Source: Acidimicrobiia bacterium (GTDB taxonomy: Bacteria; Actinomycetota; Acidimicrobiia; IMCC26256; JAGNEX01). Taken from it: a DNA stretch of 64,000 bases. The stretch covers positions 1,270,001-1,334,000 of the forward strand of contig JACJWE010000001.1 of assembly GCA_020637365.1 (NCBI GenBank). Reading direction: 5' to 3'. Numbering within the stretch: the first letter of the stretch is position 1; the number at the start of each line of letters is the position of its first letter. The position numbers and the translations under genes were made by a program. Below, piece after piece: positions 52,558 through 62,396 of the stretch. Below the pieces are notes generated by a model, which saw nothing but the letters and a program-made list of their open reading frames with translations, did not search any database and was not told where the DNA came from.

Positions 52558-52995
52558 TTACTCCTTCGCCAGGGACTTTTCAGGATAGGGAGACGCCATG
52601 TGCAGTTGCACCGAACGCATTTCCCAGAACAACAAACCAAGATGGGTGACGATCAGGGTGATGCCGAAAGTAATCGGCTCCATCCAGGGCTGGTCCTTCA
52701 CCAGAAGAAAGGCGACTGCCAGCAACGCCAGGCGGAGAACATAGCCGCCCAGGGCGGCAACCATAATCATCGAGAGCGAGATTCGTGCAGCCATGGATAG
52801 TAAAGCGGCCGCCAATGCGAAGTTCAACAGGACGCAAACGATCGCGTAAGTGGCCGAGGCCGCACCGTTGGAACCCTGAAATGCAGCTGCGATGACGATC
52901 AGAACTGGAGCGACGATGAGACCAACCCGAACCAGGTGGTTCGCGATCTGAGCCTCGGATGCGGATCCGATCGGTGCTACTGCTGCTTGTTCCAC
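52558..52995 (-). CDS. AtpI-like small membrane protein of the ATP synthase operon
   Basis: A 145-residue protein with four predicted helices (IVAPVLIVIAAAFQG, TYAIVCVLLNFALAAALLSM, ISLSMIMVAALGGYVLRLAL and one near PITFGITLIVTHLGLLFW). In size, topology and position it matches ATP synthase subunit I, an assembly or ion-uptake factor. It overlaps the end of the upstream AtpZ-like gene by 19 bases. Confidence 0.75.
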   Translation of the reverse strand: MEQAAVAPIGSASEAQIANHLVRVGLIVAPVLIVIAAAFQGSNGAASATYAIVCVLLNFALAAALLSMAARISLSMIMVAALGGYVLRLALLAVAFLLVKDQPWMEPITFGITLIVTHLGLLFWEMRSVQLHMASPYPEKSLAKE

Positions 52996-53258
52996 GGCTT
53001 ACCTGCTTGAGCACCGTCCATCTCCGCAGCGTACCGGTAGTAGGTACGGAGGAAGACGCCGACAAATCCGAAGATTGCAAACACGATCGTGAACAAGGGC
53101 GTGGTGTCGATCCAGCGGTCGATGAGGAAACCTGCGCCGCAGAAGAACAGCAGAGAACCGATGAACTCAAAGGAACGGTCCCACGCTGTCGAGATGCCCT
53201 GATAGGTGTCACGGCGGTCCTGCTCAGCCATGCGGCCTTTTCGCTGTGCTTCACCCAT
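52977..53258 (-). CDS. AtpZ/AtpI-type protein, first gene of the ATP synthase operon
   Basis: A 93-residue protein with two membrane helices (FEFIGSLLFFCGAGFLIDRW and LFTIVFAIFGFVGVFLRTYY), characteristic of the AtpZ (F0F1-ATPase gene 1) family. The ATG at 53258 has AGGGG five bases upstream. A longer reading from a TTG at 53339 lacks such a site. Such proteins help ion supply or assembly of Fo. Confidence 0.8.
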   Translation of the reverse strand: MGEAQRKGRMAEQDRRDTYQGISTAWDRSFEFIGSLLFFCGAGFLIDRWIDTTPLFTIVFAIFGFVGVFLRTYYRYAAEMDGAQAGKPWNKQQ

Positions 53259-53328
53259 AGTTACCCCTGCGCCAGAACTGTTTCCGGCGAACGTTTCGCC
53301 CTCTTGAGGACTTTGTGAATTGTTTCCC

Positions 53329-53358
53329 AAGCTAGCCAACGGCTCTGAGAACGGTCAA
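53329..53358 (-). promoter_or_regulatory. Candidate promoter of the ATP synthase operon
   Basis: On the minus strand TTGACC (genomic 53353-53358) is followed after 18 bases by TAGCTT (53329-53334). This gives a good -35 and a poor -10 about 70 bases upstream of the first ATG. It is the only such pair noticed in this gap. Confidence 0.3.
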
Positions 53359-53424
53359 TTTAAGCGGCGAGCGACTTCACAACCTCCGACACCTGTGATA
53401 GCGGGGACTCCCCACCGGGGATGA

Positions 53425-55080
53425 TCACGCCGCGCCCCAGCACAGACGCCTCAGCCATAGGAAGGCGTTGATCCAAGCCCTCAACCCTCCCGCGGGCTCT
53501 GTCGGGCGCCGCCCGACACCTTGAGCACGTCGGCGAGCTAGATCGGGGGCGAAACCCGCAGCATCAACTTCGGAAGCAGCGGGGCCGCGTTCCGATCGTG
53601 ACCGCCGGGTGTTTCTGCGTCGGCGCTCCCCTGCTCCGAGCTCATCGGCATCGGGACTCATGTCATCAGCACCGATATCACGAGGCGACCTGGGGCGCGC
53701 AGTCGACGCCGGAGTGTCAGATGGTGCACGCCGCCGGTTCACTCGCGAAGGATCCCGCCCGGTCGACATTGGTTCGGGCACGGGATCTCGAGATCGACTC
53801 GAACCCGGAGCAAGCGACGCGGTTGCTCGGCGCCGCTGGGGTGCCTTCGAGTTAGCCGTTTCATGCTCAGGGGCTGAGGAATTGACCTGACCCACCGCCG
53901 GTCGTCGAAGACGTCGCCCCGACGACTCAGGGTCACGAGGTGCCGTGCGCGATTCCGGAGTGGGTAGAGGAACAGCCCCCTCCCCCTTGTGTCGTCCAGG
54001 GTGAAAGAAGGCGTACAGCAACAGCCCCGAACCGGCAACGCCGATCGGAACCAGTGCCTGACCGCTATTGGTGTAGGTGGGTACGAGCACGAAGATGGAC
54101 AACAGAGCGGTCCATCCCCACATGATCACGACAGAACGACGCGGCCCGTGACCCAGATTCATAAGGCGATGGTGCAGATGGCCGCGGTCGGCAATAGCGA
54201 AGGACTTTCCTCGAGCCGTCCGCCGAAGGAGAGCGAAGAGAAGGTCGATCAGAGGCACGCCCAGGATGACCACAGGGATGATGAGCGGAGCAAAGAAAAA
54301 GGATGTTTGACCAGCTAACTGATCGGGGGCAAGCCCACCGATCAGGATCGTTGCCGACGCCAACAAGAGACCCAGAAGCATCGATCCAGCGTCACCCATA
54401 AAGATGGTCGCTGGCGACCAATTGTGTGGCAGGAATCCCACACAGACCCCGACCGTGATGGCGAGCACGAGGGGCCCGACGGTGCTCTCGAGGAGGATGC
54501 CGACCTCTGGTTGTGAGAGCCGAAATGCGTAGAGGAAAAAGGCCCCCGCCGCAATCATCACGATGCCGGTCGCGAGTCCGTCTAGACCGTCGATCAGGTT
54601 GATGGCGTTCGCGAGAATCACCACCCAGAGCACCGTCGCGAGGGGAGCCAGGTCGGGTGACAGCACGATAAAGCCGATCAACGGAACCCGGAAGTGCGCC
54701 ATCGAGACCCCGAGCAACTGCAGTGCCGACGCGGCCAAGATCATCCCGGCCATCTTCGCCGGCGGCGACACCCCGCGAATATCGTCGATGGCACCTACGG
54801 CGAAGATCAGCACCGCTCCGAGGATGATGCCGAGCGGCTCGGTGTTGTTGTTGTCAAACATGGGATCGAAGGACCCCATAAGCGACGCAGCGACCATCGC
54901 CACCAGAAAACCCGCCAACATCGCGCTGCCGCCGAGGGTGGCCGTCGGCGTTGGATGGATATGCCGCTCCGAGTCAGGAACCGCAACTGCGTCGATCCTG
55001 GTCGCGAACCGCCGAGCGAGCGGCGTCGCAAAATACGTGGTGATCGCGGCGATTGCAGCCACCAGGATGTACGGCTCCAT
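53425..55080 (-). CDS. WecA/TagO-like undecaprenyl-phosphate N-acetylhexosamine-1-phosphate transferase with long tail
   Basis: A 551-residue membrane enzyme starting wall or surface glycans on the lipid carrier. About eleven helices fill residues 1-345. Catalytic regions are VLIFAVGAIDDIRGVSPP, NAINLIDGLDGLATGIVM (about residue 160), ATIFMGDAGSMLLGLL (about 225) and ADRGHLHHRLMNLGHG (about 300). The last 190 or so residues are a disordered Arg/Ser/Pro-rich cytoplasmic tail ending in a short hydrophobic Trp-rich segment, which is not usual for the family. An undetected frameshift in the tail cannot be excluded. It lies between glyA and the ATP synthase operon. Confidence 0.87.
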   Translation of the reverse strand: MEPYILVAAIAAITTYFATPLARRFATRIDAVAVPDSERHIHPTPTATLGGSAMLAGFLVAMVAASLMGSFDPMFDNNNTEPLGIILGAVLIFAVGAIDDIRGVSPPAKMAGMILAASALQLLGVSMAHFRVPLIGFIVLSPDLAPLATVLWVVILANAINLIDGLDGLATGIVMIAAGAFFLYAFRLSQPEVGILLESTVGPLVLAITVGVCVGFLPHNWSPATIFMGDAGSMLLGLLLASATILIGGLAPDQLAGQTSFFFAPLIIPVVILGVPLIDLLFALLRRTARGKSFAIADRGHLHHRLMNLGHGPRRSVVIMWGWTALLSIFVLVPTYTNSGQALVPIGVAGSGLLLYAFFHPGRHKGEGAVPLPTPESRTAPRDPESSGRRLRRPAVGQVNSSAPEHETANSKAPQRRRATASLAPGSSRSRDPVPEPMSTGRDPSRVNRRRAPSDTPASTARPRSPRDIGADDMSPDADELGAGERRRRNTRRSRSERGPAASEVDAAGFAPDLARRRAQGVGRRPTEPAGGLRAWINAFLWLRRLCWGAA

Positions 55081-55097
55081 AGGCTCGTAGTCTCTCG

Positions 55098-56371
55098 TTA
55101 GCCCACAGGTGTCGGGTACGGCACAAACCCCTCACACAGCGCTTCGACATCGTCTCGTACGGCGGCGATCGTGTCCGCATTGTCGACGTCGCCCAGGACA
55201 CGACCGATCAGGTGAGCAGCTGTGCGCATCTCATCTGGCCCCATACCTGCAGTGGTAACCGATGCGGTGCCAAGCCTAAGCCCCGACGTGACAAAGGGGG
55301 ATTCAGGATCGTCGGGAATGGTGTTCTTGTTCAGGGTGATTCCGGCTGCGTCCAGCGCATCTTGGGCCACTGCTCCGGTGACGCCAAATGGGCGGAGATC
55401 GACGAGCATGAGGTGGTTATCGGTGCCGCCCGACACGATTCGAAGCCCCTCCTCTGCAAGTGCCTGACACAAGACCTTGGCGTTCGAGACGATGTCGGAC
55501 GCGTACTGCTTGAACTCGGGGGTCGCCGCTTCGGCAAAGCTGACGGCCTTGGCCGCGATGACGTGCATGAGCGGGCCACCCTGTAGGCCGGGGAACACCG
55601 CCTTGTCGATCGCCTGGGCGTATTCGGAGCGACACAGAATCGTCGCACCTCGCGGACCGCGCAGCGTCTTGTGGTTGGTGAAAGTCACCACGTCCGCGTA
55701 GGGCACAGGCGATGGATGCGCCCCACCCGCGACGAGTCCAGCGATGTGGGCGATATCGGCCATCAGGAACGCGCCGATCTCATCGGCCACCTGACGGAAA
55801 AATTCAAAGTCGATCGTACGGGGATACGCGGTGTACCCGCACAGGATCATCTTGGGGCGTGTTTCCCGTGCCAGCTCGGCGATCCCGTCATAGTCGAGGA
55901 GCTCGGTTTCAGGGTGCAACTGGTAGGGAACAAAGTCATAGAGCTTGCCGGAAAAGTTGACGGGCGAGCCATGGGTCAGGTGTCCGCCGTGATCGAGACG
56001 CAATCCCATCACCCGGTCCCCCGGTTGAAGAAGCGCCTGAAACACAGCCATGTTCGCGATGGCGCCGCATGAGGCTGGACATTTGCATGCTCGGCGCCAA
56101 AGAGAGCACACGCTCGGGCCCGCGCGAGTTCTTCTGCCTCGTCGATGACCTGATTGCCACCGTAGTAGCGCTTACCGGGATAGCCCTCGGAGTACTTGTT
56201 GGTGCCGACCGATCCCATCGCCGCCATCACTGCGGGAGACGTGAAATTCTCCGAAGCGATGAACTGGAGGGTGGTGTTTTGTCGGTCGAGCTCGCGGCCG
56301 AGGATACCGGCGAGTTCTGGATCGCTGTCCTGAAGAGCCTCTGGATCCGCCCCGAAGTACGCCGTGGTCAT
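55098..56371 (-). CDS. glyA: Serine hydroxymethyltransferase, frame broken once
   Basis: The PLP enzyme converting serine and tetrahydrofolate to glycine and methylene-THF. The N-terminal frame from ATG 56371 has LQFIASENFTSPAVMAAMGS and NKYSEGYPGKRYYGGNQVID, up to HANVQPH. The rest, in another frame, has GAIANMAVFQALLQPGD, DIAHIAGLVAGG, the PLP Lys in TFTNHKTLRGPRGA and GLRLGTASVTTAGM. One missing base at 56066-56070 (restoring the PHSGA motif) rejoins them into about 424 residues. The ATG overlaps the rpiB stop by four bases. Confidence 0.92.
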
Positions 56372-56811
56372 GTGGTCTCCAATTCTGCGATTTTTGCGAT
56401 CCGCCGCGTGTGGCGGCCGCCCTCAAATTCTGCGTCCAAGAACGCAACGATCGATTCCTGCGCTGTTTGCGGTCCGATGAAACGCTCACCAATGCAGGCG
56501 ACGTTGGCATCGTTGTGTGCGCGTGCCGCACGTGCCGAAGTGACGTCGTGCACAACCGCCGCTCGGATGCCGGCGATCTTGTTGGCAGCGATAGCGACAC
56601 CGTTGCCGCTTCCACAGATCAGAACGCCTGTATCGGCATGCTGGTCAGCTACCGCCCTGCCTACCATCGCAGCGATGTCGGGGTAGTCGACCGGCTGGTC
56701 AGCACCGGTGGTGCCAACGTCGAAAATGTCGTGTCCAAGTTGGCCGAGCGTGTCTGCGAGCGCGGCCTTGAGCCGATAGCCAGCGTGGTCGGAGCCGATC
56801 GCGATTCGCAT
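56368..56811 (-). CDS. rpiB: Ribose-5-phosphate isomerase B
   Basis: A 147-residue RpiB/LacAB enzyme interconverting ribose 5-phosphate and ribulose 5-phosphate. Motifs are MRIAIGSDHAGYRLK at the start, DVGTTGADQPVDYPDIAA, CGSGNGVAIAANKIAGIRAA with the catalytic Cys (about residue 70), and HNDANVACIGERF. ATG 56811 is chosen from homology; a longer open frame upstream is not conserved in character. It is coupled to glyA by an ATGA overlap. Confidence 0.92.
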   Translation of the reverse strand: MRIAIGSDHAGYRLKAALADTLGQLGHDIFDVGTTGADQPVDYPDIAAMVGRAVADQHADTGVLICGSGNGVAIAANKIAGIRAAVVHDVTSARAARAHNDANVACIGERFIGPQTAQESIVAFLDAEFEGGRHTRRIAKIAELETT

Positions 56812-57077
56812 GCCGCACACCCTTGCTTGGACTGGACTCGTACTCGCAGAGACCGACGAGTGTACTGGTAATCCGCCGGTATCCTTCGCACTCACCTCGC
56901 CGCCAACCCGCCTCGACCGACGGCATGGAACGATCGTCAAGGAGCGCCTCGCCCGACCTGGCAGAGCACAAGCACCGTCCACCGATAGGGTTTGTCAGAC
57001 CCGCGGCGGCGACCACGACGCCGTCGCCTCGGCGCTTCGCATCGAACGCCATTTTGCAGGACCGAGCTGCCAGACCG

Positions 57078-58814
57078 ATGACCGCATTCGATCAGACGAA
57101 CGCAGAACCCGATCGCTGGCCACCCCGCCAACGACTCACGACGACCGGCGCCACGACACCCAAGACGACCGACCGGCCGGCATATCCACAGGGGTTCGGG
57201 CGAGACGTCGGGGTCTCACCGTTTCTCCTGAGCAACCTCGACGAGAAATGCCCGCGATACATCCGCGCCTTCACCGGGCAGCAGCGCGCCGCTGAGTCCT
57301 TTGGCTTCCGCAACGAGTTTGCGATGATGGGGTGGCGCAACGCTCTTCGAGAATGGCTCGCCAACGCGCATCGACTCGATTCACACGCGCGCACAGCGGC
57401 TTTGACCCAGACCCGTTCCGATGCGTTGGCTCGTGTTGAGCACCTGGGCCCCGACGTCATCGCCGTCATCGACGAGATGGCCCAGACCTACAGCCGACTC
57501 TGCGCCGAGACGCCGCTGTTCCCCGGCGGTGAGGCACTGCTCGCTCGTCCGACGCTGCTGAAGAAGCGCAACGTGTCGCTCGCCGGCCGCGTCGACCTCC
57601 GCGGCATCGATAGCGACGGTTCGTTGGTGCTGCGATGCCTTCGGTACCGGGAGCAATCGCCGACCGATCGTCAACTCGAAACCGAGCTGATTGCACTGCG
57701 GCTTTTCACCGAAACCAACACCGATGACGACCCGATTGAGGCTGCGACGGTCGACATCATCGACCTCGTCAACGAGCGCCGCCACTCCCACGTCATCACC
57801 CTTGGTGATGCGGCTCAGTACGCCCGGAACCTCGACGACAAGGTGGCTCAACTCGCGCTGCTCGCAGATGACGGTCGGGCGCGGATGGGTGGACACTGCG
57901 CTGGTTGCGACTTTCAGATCGATTGTCCGGCGCTCGAATCTGACCGTCCCAAAGTCGAATCTTCGCGCCAGCCCCTCGGAACGAGCCGGTCCGTTTCGCG
58001 CATGGTCTCGACGCCGATCACCCTCTCACCAACGTCGGTAGATACCTGGGGACGCTGCCGTCGACAGTTCCGAAACCGACACCTGCTCAAACTCCCCACG
58101 CTCGATGCGAGCTCGTCTTCGCGTTTTGGAAGCTACGTCCACGAGATGCTGCGCCTCATCCATGCTGATGGCAATCGCTGCACAGATCGAAGCCATGTCA
58201 CCGACATCCTCGACACCTATGCAACCGATGAGCGATCCAAGCTCGCGACCATGATCGAGCGGCATAGCCAACGTTGCCCCGGCGCCCAACTCCCCCCTCG
58301 ACCCGGCCACAGCGGCGGCGGAACACCCTCGAAGACCACTGCTCGTGGAGGACCCCCCGGACAGGTTGAGCTTCTTGGACAAGAGGTGAGCCGCATACGC
58401 ACGTCGTATGGACTGCCGATCGCATTCAACGCAATGGCCCGGTTCGACGCTCTGTGGCGCCGCGATGACGTCGTCGAAGCACGCGATTACAAGACGGGGC
58501 AACGGCTCGTCGACCGGGTCGCCGACGACGTGACCGCGCGGGTTCAAGCGTGGATACTCGAACCGCTTGCCCGTCGCGAAGGTAGACAGCTGATCGTGCG
58601 CCAGGAATACCTCGACCCAACGGTCGGTGATGATCCTGAACCCTTCGTCCCCGACGTCCATGATTTCGCTGCGATCGGCGAATTCTTGAGCGACACCGCA
58701 CTCGACATCGTGCACGAACGAGACTTCGACGGTAACGGGACGCCACACATCTGCACATGGTGCCCGGCTCGCGAAACGTGTCCGGATCGAGCGGACCCGG
58801 ACACGTTCGACTGA
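57078..58814 (+). CDS. Tandem PD-(D/E)XK nuclease-like protein (RecB/Cas4 type) with two Fe-S Cys sets
   Basis: About 578 residues; the start is uncertain (ATG 57078 preferred, others upstream). Two similar modules are visible. Module 1 has SPFLLSNLDEKCPRYIRAF, an acidic motif SLAGRVDLRG and CAGCDFQIDC (C-x2-C-x5-C), but at the expected ExK site reads LRCLRYRE, so it looks inactive. Module 2 has LSPTSVDTWGRCRRQFRNRH, FNAMARFDALW, ARDYKTGQ (DxK) and CTWCPARETC. This layout matches RecB-family exonucleases with a 4Fe-4S staple. It is divergent from rpiB and convergent with the aldolase gene, with no helicase partner in the window. Confidence 0.75.
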   Translation: MTAFDQTNAEPDRWPPRQRLTTTGATTPKTTDRPAYPQGFGRDVGVSPFLLSNLDEKCPRYIRAFTGQQRAAESFGFRNEFAMMGWRNALREWLANAHRLDSHARTAALTQTRSDALARVEHLGPDVIAVIDEMAQTYSRLCAETPLFPGGEALLARPTLLKKRNVSLAGRVDLRGIDSDGSLVLRCLRYREQSPTDRQLETELIALRLFTETNTDDDPIEAATVDIIDLVNERRHSHVITLGDAAQYARNLDDKVAQLALLADDGRARMGGHCAGCDFQIDCPALESDRPKVESSRQPLGTSRSVSRMVSTPITLSPTSVDTWGRCRRQFRNRHLLKLPTLDASSSSRFGSYVHEMLRLIHADGNRCTDRSHVTDILDTYATDERSKLATMIERHSQRCPGAQLPPRPGHSGGGTPSKTTARGGPPGQVELLGQEVSRIRTSYGLPIAFNAMARFDALWRRDDVVEARDYKTGQRLVDRVADDVTARVQAWILEPLARREGRQLIVRQEYLDPTVGDDPEPFVPDVHDFAAIGEFLSDTALDIVHERDFDGNGTPHICTWCPARETCPDRADPDTFD

Positions 58815-58844
58815 TCGGAATGGCGGAGGAGACCTGAGGAAACG

Positions 58845-58861
58845 CCTGAGGTGTGCTCAGG
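58845..58861. terminator. Small hairpin between convergent nuclease and aldolase genes
   Basis: CCTGAG, loop GTGTG, CTCAGG is a perfect six-pair stem that overlaps the aldolase stop codon. A second CCTGAGG copy lies a few bases away. There is no T-tract, so it is a weak terminator candidate. Confidence 0.3.
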
Positions 58862-59745
58862 TAATGGACGCAGCGAAGATCGATGCGATCGAGGCGTCGA
58901 GCGTGGCGTTGAACGCTTCGTCTGACTGCTGGGCGGACAGGCCTTCGGTCAGCGCGCGAGAGAAGCTGGCGATCATGCCGGTGTTCGCGGCGAGCTTTTG
59001 GTTGGCCACCTCGCGGGAGTACCCGCCGGACAGGGCGACGACCCGACGAACCTTCGGGTGTGCGATGAGCGACGCGTAGAAGTTGTCCTCATCGGGCAAC
59101 GTCAGCTTCAACATGATGTCTTGACCATCTGGCAGAGCGTCGAGGTTGCGTTCGATCGCGGCGCGCAGCAGGGCTTCGGCCTCGGACTTTTCGGGGCTGT
59201 TGATGTCGATCTCGGGCTCGATGATCGGGATCAGTCCGTGGGCCAGAATCTGCCGACCAACTTCGAACTGCTGGTCGGCAACCGCGTCGATGCCGTCTGC
59301 GTTGGCCAGTTTGATAACCGACCGCATCTTGGTGCCGTACACGCCCTTGCCAACGGCACGTTCGAGGAGTGCGTCCAAACTTGGCATCGCCTTCATCACT
59401 TGGACGCCGTCGGCCTCGTCTTGGAGGCCCTTGTCGACTTTGAGGAATGGGACCACATTCTTGACGTCCCACAAATACTGGGCTGTGGGGAGCCCTTCGA
59501 CCTCGCGGTCCATCGTTTGTTCAAACAAGATCGCACCGAGGACGCGTGAACCGTCGAAGGCTGGTGAGGTCATGATCCGGGCCCGCATCGCGTATGAGGT
59601 CGAACATCTCGGTGTCGTTGGTATATGCGTCCTCATCGATTCCGTAGAGACGCAGAGCCTTCGGCGTCGACCCGCCGCTTTGATCGAGCGCAGCGATAAA
59701 GCCTTGCCCACCAGCCACTTTGTCGGCCTGTGCAACGTTGGTCAT
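58857..59745 (-). CDS. Class I fructose-bisphosphate aldolase, frame broken once
   Basis: Cleaves fructose 1,6-bisphosphate through a Schiff base. The N-terminal part starts at ATG 59745 (AAAGGA nine bases upstream) with GGQGFIAALDQSGGSTPKAL. The rest, in another frame, has RVLGAILFEQTMDREVEG, PFLKVDKGLQDEADGVQVM, LIPIIEPEIDINSPEKSEAE, the Schiff-base Lys in DIMLKLTLPDE and ALSGGYSREVANQKL. It matches the staphylococcal-type monomeric class I enzyme. The frames rejoin if CGCG at 59589-59592 is restored to CGCGCG. Total length is about 296 residues. Confidence 0.9.
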
Positions 59746-60028
59746 GAAGTTGAATCCTTTGTGTGCGCCCGATATGTCGCGTTTGGACTGTGGGCGTAAG
59801 TGGAACCGCTCTCGCCACCAGAGCGAGCGCACCACCGTCGGATCCTGCGAAGTTCCAACACGGTGGTCCCGGCACACGACGGCGACCGCCGGGCACGGCC
59901 AGTCTATGACACCGCTCAACGGCCGAGTCCGTTTGGAGATTGCCAGCAGGTGGCGCGGCGATGTCCAACCGTCGCGCCGGAACAGACCTCGGCGGGTATC
60001 AACCGTCGGGCGCCACCAGCTGGGCAGT

Positions 60029-60241
60029 TCAGCGCAGGTCGATCCGCAGGGTTAAGACACCGTCCTCCAAGAGCGCCTCGGCGTCGCCGATCATGGCGAA
60101 GTCTTGATAGTCGACCTGGAGCTGTTCGAGGAACCGTCCACGATCAGAACCGGCGACGGGCGGAAGCGGCCTGTTCTTGACGGCCTGTGCACGTTCGGCG
60201 AATCGGGCGATCATCGCGTTTGGGTCAAAGGAATCACTCAT
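60029..60241 (-). CDS. Small hypothetical protein
   Basis: A 70-residue hydrophilic protein beginning MSDSFDPNAMIARFAERAQA and ending DGVLTLRIDLR, with no cysteine and no membrane segment. It sits 35 bases after prmC in the same direction and upstream of the aldolase gene. No ribosome-binding site is obvious. I do not recognise a family; a predicted helix followed by a beta hairpin is all that can be said. Confidence 0.55.
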   Translation of the reverse strand: MSDSFDPNAMIARFAERAQAVKNRPLPPVAGSDRGRFLEQLQVDYQDFAMIGDAEALLEDGVLTLRIDLR

Positions 60242-60276
60242 AGCCCAGATGGTACCGAGCTCGATAGCCCAAGAGC

Positions 60277-61266
60277 TCAGCGAACCCGAGCGACCAAGAC
60301 CCGGTCTCGTCCCGTCAAATCGGGCAGGACAAAGCTCTCGTCGAAACCGGCCTCACCAGCGATGTCGACCACGGCGGATCCTTGGGTTTGCCCGATCTCA
60401 CAGATCAGCACGCCGGGATTGGACAACCAGAGCGGCGCGCCCCGGATGATCGCGTCCGAGATCGTCAAGACCAGATGTGCCAGCGACAAGTGCCCTGGTC
60501 GGTTCAAAGTTGCGAACGTGATCGGCAAGATCCTCAAAGTCTGAGAGCGATATATAGGGCGGGTTCGACACGACGATCGAGAGGTGTCCGGCAAGCTCTG
60601 GGGGAAGCGCTTCCCACCAGCTCCCTTGAGCGAGTCGCATCCTGCCCGCATGGAGACCCGCCTGGGCGAGATTCGCTCGCGCGACGGCCAGAGCGTCGAC
60701 GTCGATATCGGTGGCCCATACGGTGGCGTCCGCCAAGGCTCGCACCATCGCTATAGCGAGCACGCCTGAGCCGGTCCCCAGATCGGCGACATGGTGAGTC
60801 GGCGACGGGTTCGGCCATGACGCTGGCGCGCTGACAGCGATGCCGAGCCGCTTCGCCTCGGCAAAGACCACATCGGCGACCTGTTCGGTCTCGGGGCGAG
60901 GATCAAAACTCGCTCATCGACGTGTACATCGAAATCGCGGAAGGCCCAGGAACCGAGCGCGTATTGCAGAGGACGACCCGCGATGCGGTCCTCGACGATG
61001 TCGATCAGCCGGCCGACTTGGCGGGCGGTTGCAAACGCCGGGGAGTGCTCTGCACCAACGGGCGCACCGACCGCTTCGACAATCCAACGAAGCTCAGCGG
61101 GCGCGAGTTGGGGGCCGAAACGCTCGAGTCGGTGGCGGGCCCATCCGCTGATCGCTGCCCACCGGTAGCGGCCCGGCCCAGGTAAACCGGCTGGGTCAAT
61201 GTCTGCGGGGTCGGTGAATGTGCGCTGTATCGGGTCCAAAGCAAGCCTTCTTGCCACACGGGTCAC
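60277..61266 (-). CDS. prmC: Peptide chain release factor N5-glutamine methyltransferase, frame broken twice
   Basis: PrmC (HemK) methylates the Gln of the GGQ loop in release factors. The first frame from 61266 carries the helical N-domain and IAGRPLQYALGSWAF up to VHVDERVLI. The second holds the SAM-binding HHVADLGTGSGVLAIAMVRA and the catalytic SNPPYISLSDF. The third holds GVLICEIGQTQGSAVVDIAG and the C-terminus. Junctions are at 60900-60901 (one missing C, restoring the LIPRPETE motif) and CGCG 60451-60454 (two missing bases). The repaired protein is about 330 residues. It lies just downstream of its substrate's gene, prfA. Confidence 0.87.
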
Positions 61267-61290
61267 AGCGGTGCTCGCCAGGCCAGACCT

Positions 61291-62360
61291 TTATTGGTCA
61301 GCTTCGCTGAGCAAACGTTCTCGTTCGTCGCGAGCGAGCCCCTCGACCACCTCTTCGAGGTCGCCGTCAAGGATCTGTTCGAGGCGATACAGGGTGAGAC
61401 CGATTCGGTGGTCTGTCACCCGGTTCTCCTTGAAATTGTAGGTACGGATCTTCTCGCTGCGGCCACCACCGCCGACCTGTGCTTTTCGGTTGGCCGACAG
61501 ATCCGCTGCCTGGCGCTCTTGTTCGACCTGCAACAGTCGAGAGCGCAGAATCCGCATCGCTTTTTCTTTGTTCTGCAGTTGGGACTTCTCGTCCTGACAC
61601 GACACGACGGTGCCGGTCGGAAGGTGTGTGATGCGCACAGCGCTGTCGGTCGTGTTCACCGACTGTCCGCCCGGTCCCGATGAACGGAAGACGTCGATGT
61701 TCAGATCGTTTGGATCGATGTGCACATCGACTTCTTCGGCTTCGGGCAGCACGGCCACGGTTGCCGCCGACGTGTGCACTCGCCCTTGACTTTCGGTCGC
61801 TGGAACCCGCTGAACCCGATGCGGGCCCGCTTCGAACTTGAGGAGCGGCCACACCTCGGCACCAGCGACCATAAAGGTGATTTCCTTGAAACCGCCCATA
61901 TCGGATTCGGCGGCGTTGAGACGCTCAAGCTTCCAGCCGCGTCGCTCGGCGAATCGTTCATACATGCGGGCCAGGTCACCTGCGAACAGGTTGGCTTCTT
62001 CCCCGCCTTCAGCCCCACGAATCTCGACGATGACGTTCTTGTCCGCGTTCGGATCTTGGGGCAGCAACAGCAACTGGAGATCGGCTTCGGCTTCCTCCAG
62101 CTCCGCCGACGTCTCCTTGATCATGTCGCGAAGCTCTGCCTTGCCCTCTGAGGTGGGCTCTTCCTCGAGGAGATCCCCCATCTCCGCGACGTCCTCGGTG
62201 AGTTGACGAACTTTTCGGCCAGCATCCACGACGCCCGCAGGTGGGCATGCCGGCGGCCAGCGTCACGTGACGCGGCCCGGTCACCCCCGACAGAATGGAG
62301 GGAAGGTTGGCTTCGAGCTGGTCGAGCTCGGCCTCGAGTTCGGGGGAGTCGTTCGAGCAT
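61291..62360 (-). CDS. prfA: Peptide chain release factor 1, N-terminus broken by three indels
   Basis: RF1 terminates translation at UAA and UAG. The intact frame 61291-62229 has VIVEIRGAEGGEEANLFAGD, the GGQ loop RSSGPGGQSVNTTDSAVRI, and GGGGRSEKIRTYNFKENRVT. The codon-recognition region carries PATESQGRVHTS, where RF1 normally shows a PxT tripeptide nearby. The N-terminal helix (from ATG 62360, MLERL ... ELEAELDQLEANL ... GRRHAHLR) is scattered over frames, with junctions at 62234-62236, 62284-62288 and 62342-62346, all G/C homopolymers. The rebuilt length of about 356 residues is normal. Confidence 0.93.
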
Positions 62361-62396
62361 GAGTCGGAAGGCTAGCTGGCCACGAACAACCGACCG

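Noticed and set aside
54974..56371. glyA, prfA, prmC and others as true pseudogenes
   Set aside because: All catalytic motifs are intact, many of the genes are essential, and the breaks lie at homopolymers or CG runs, so sequence error is the simpler reading.
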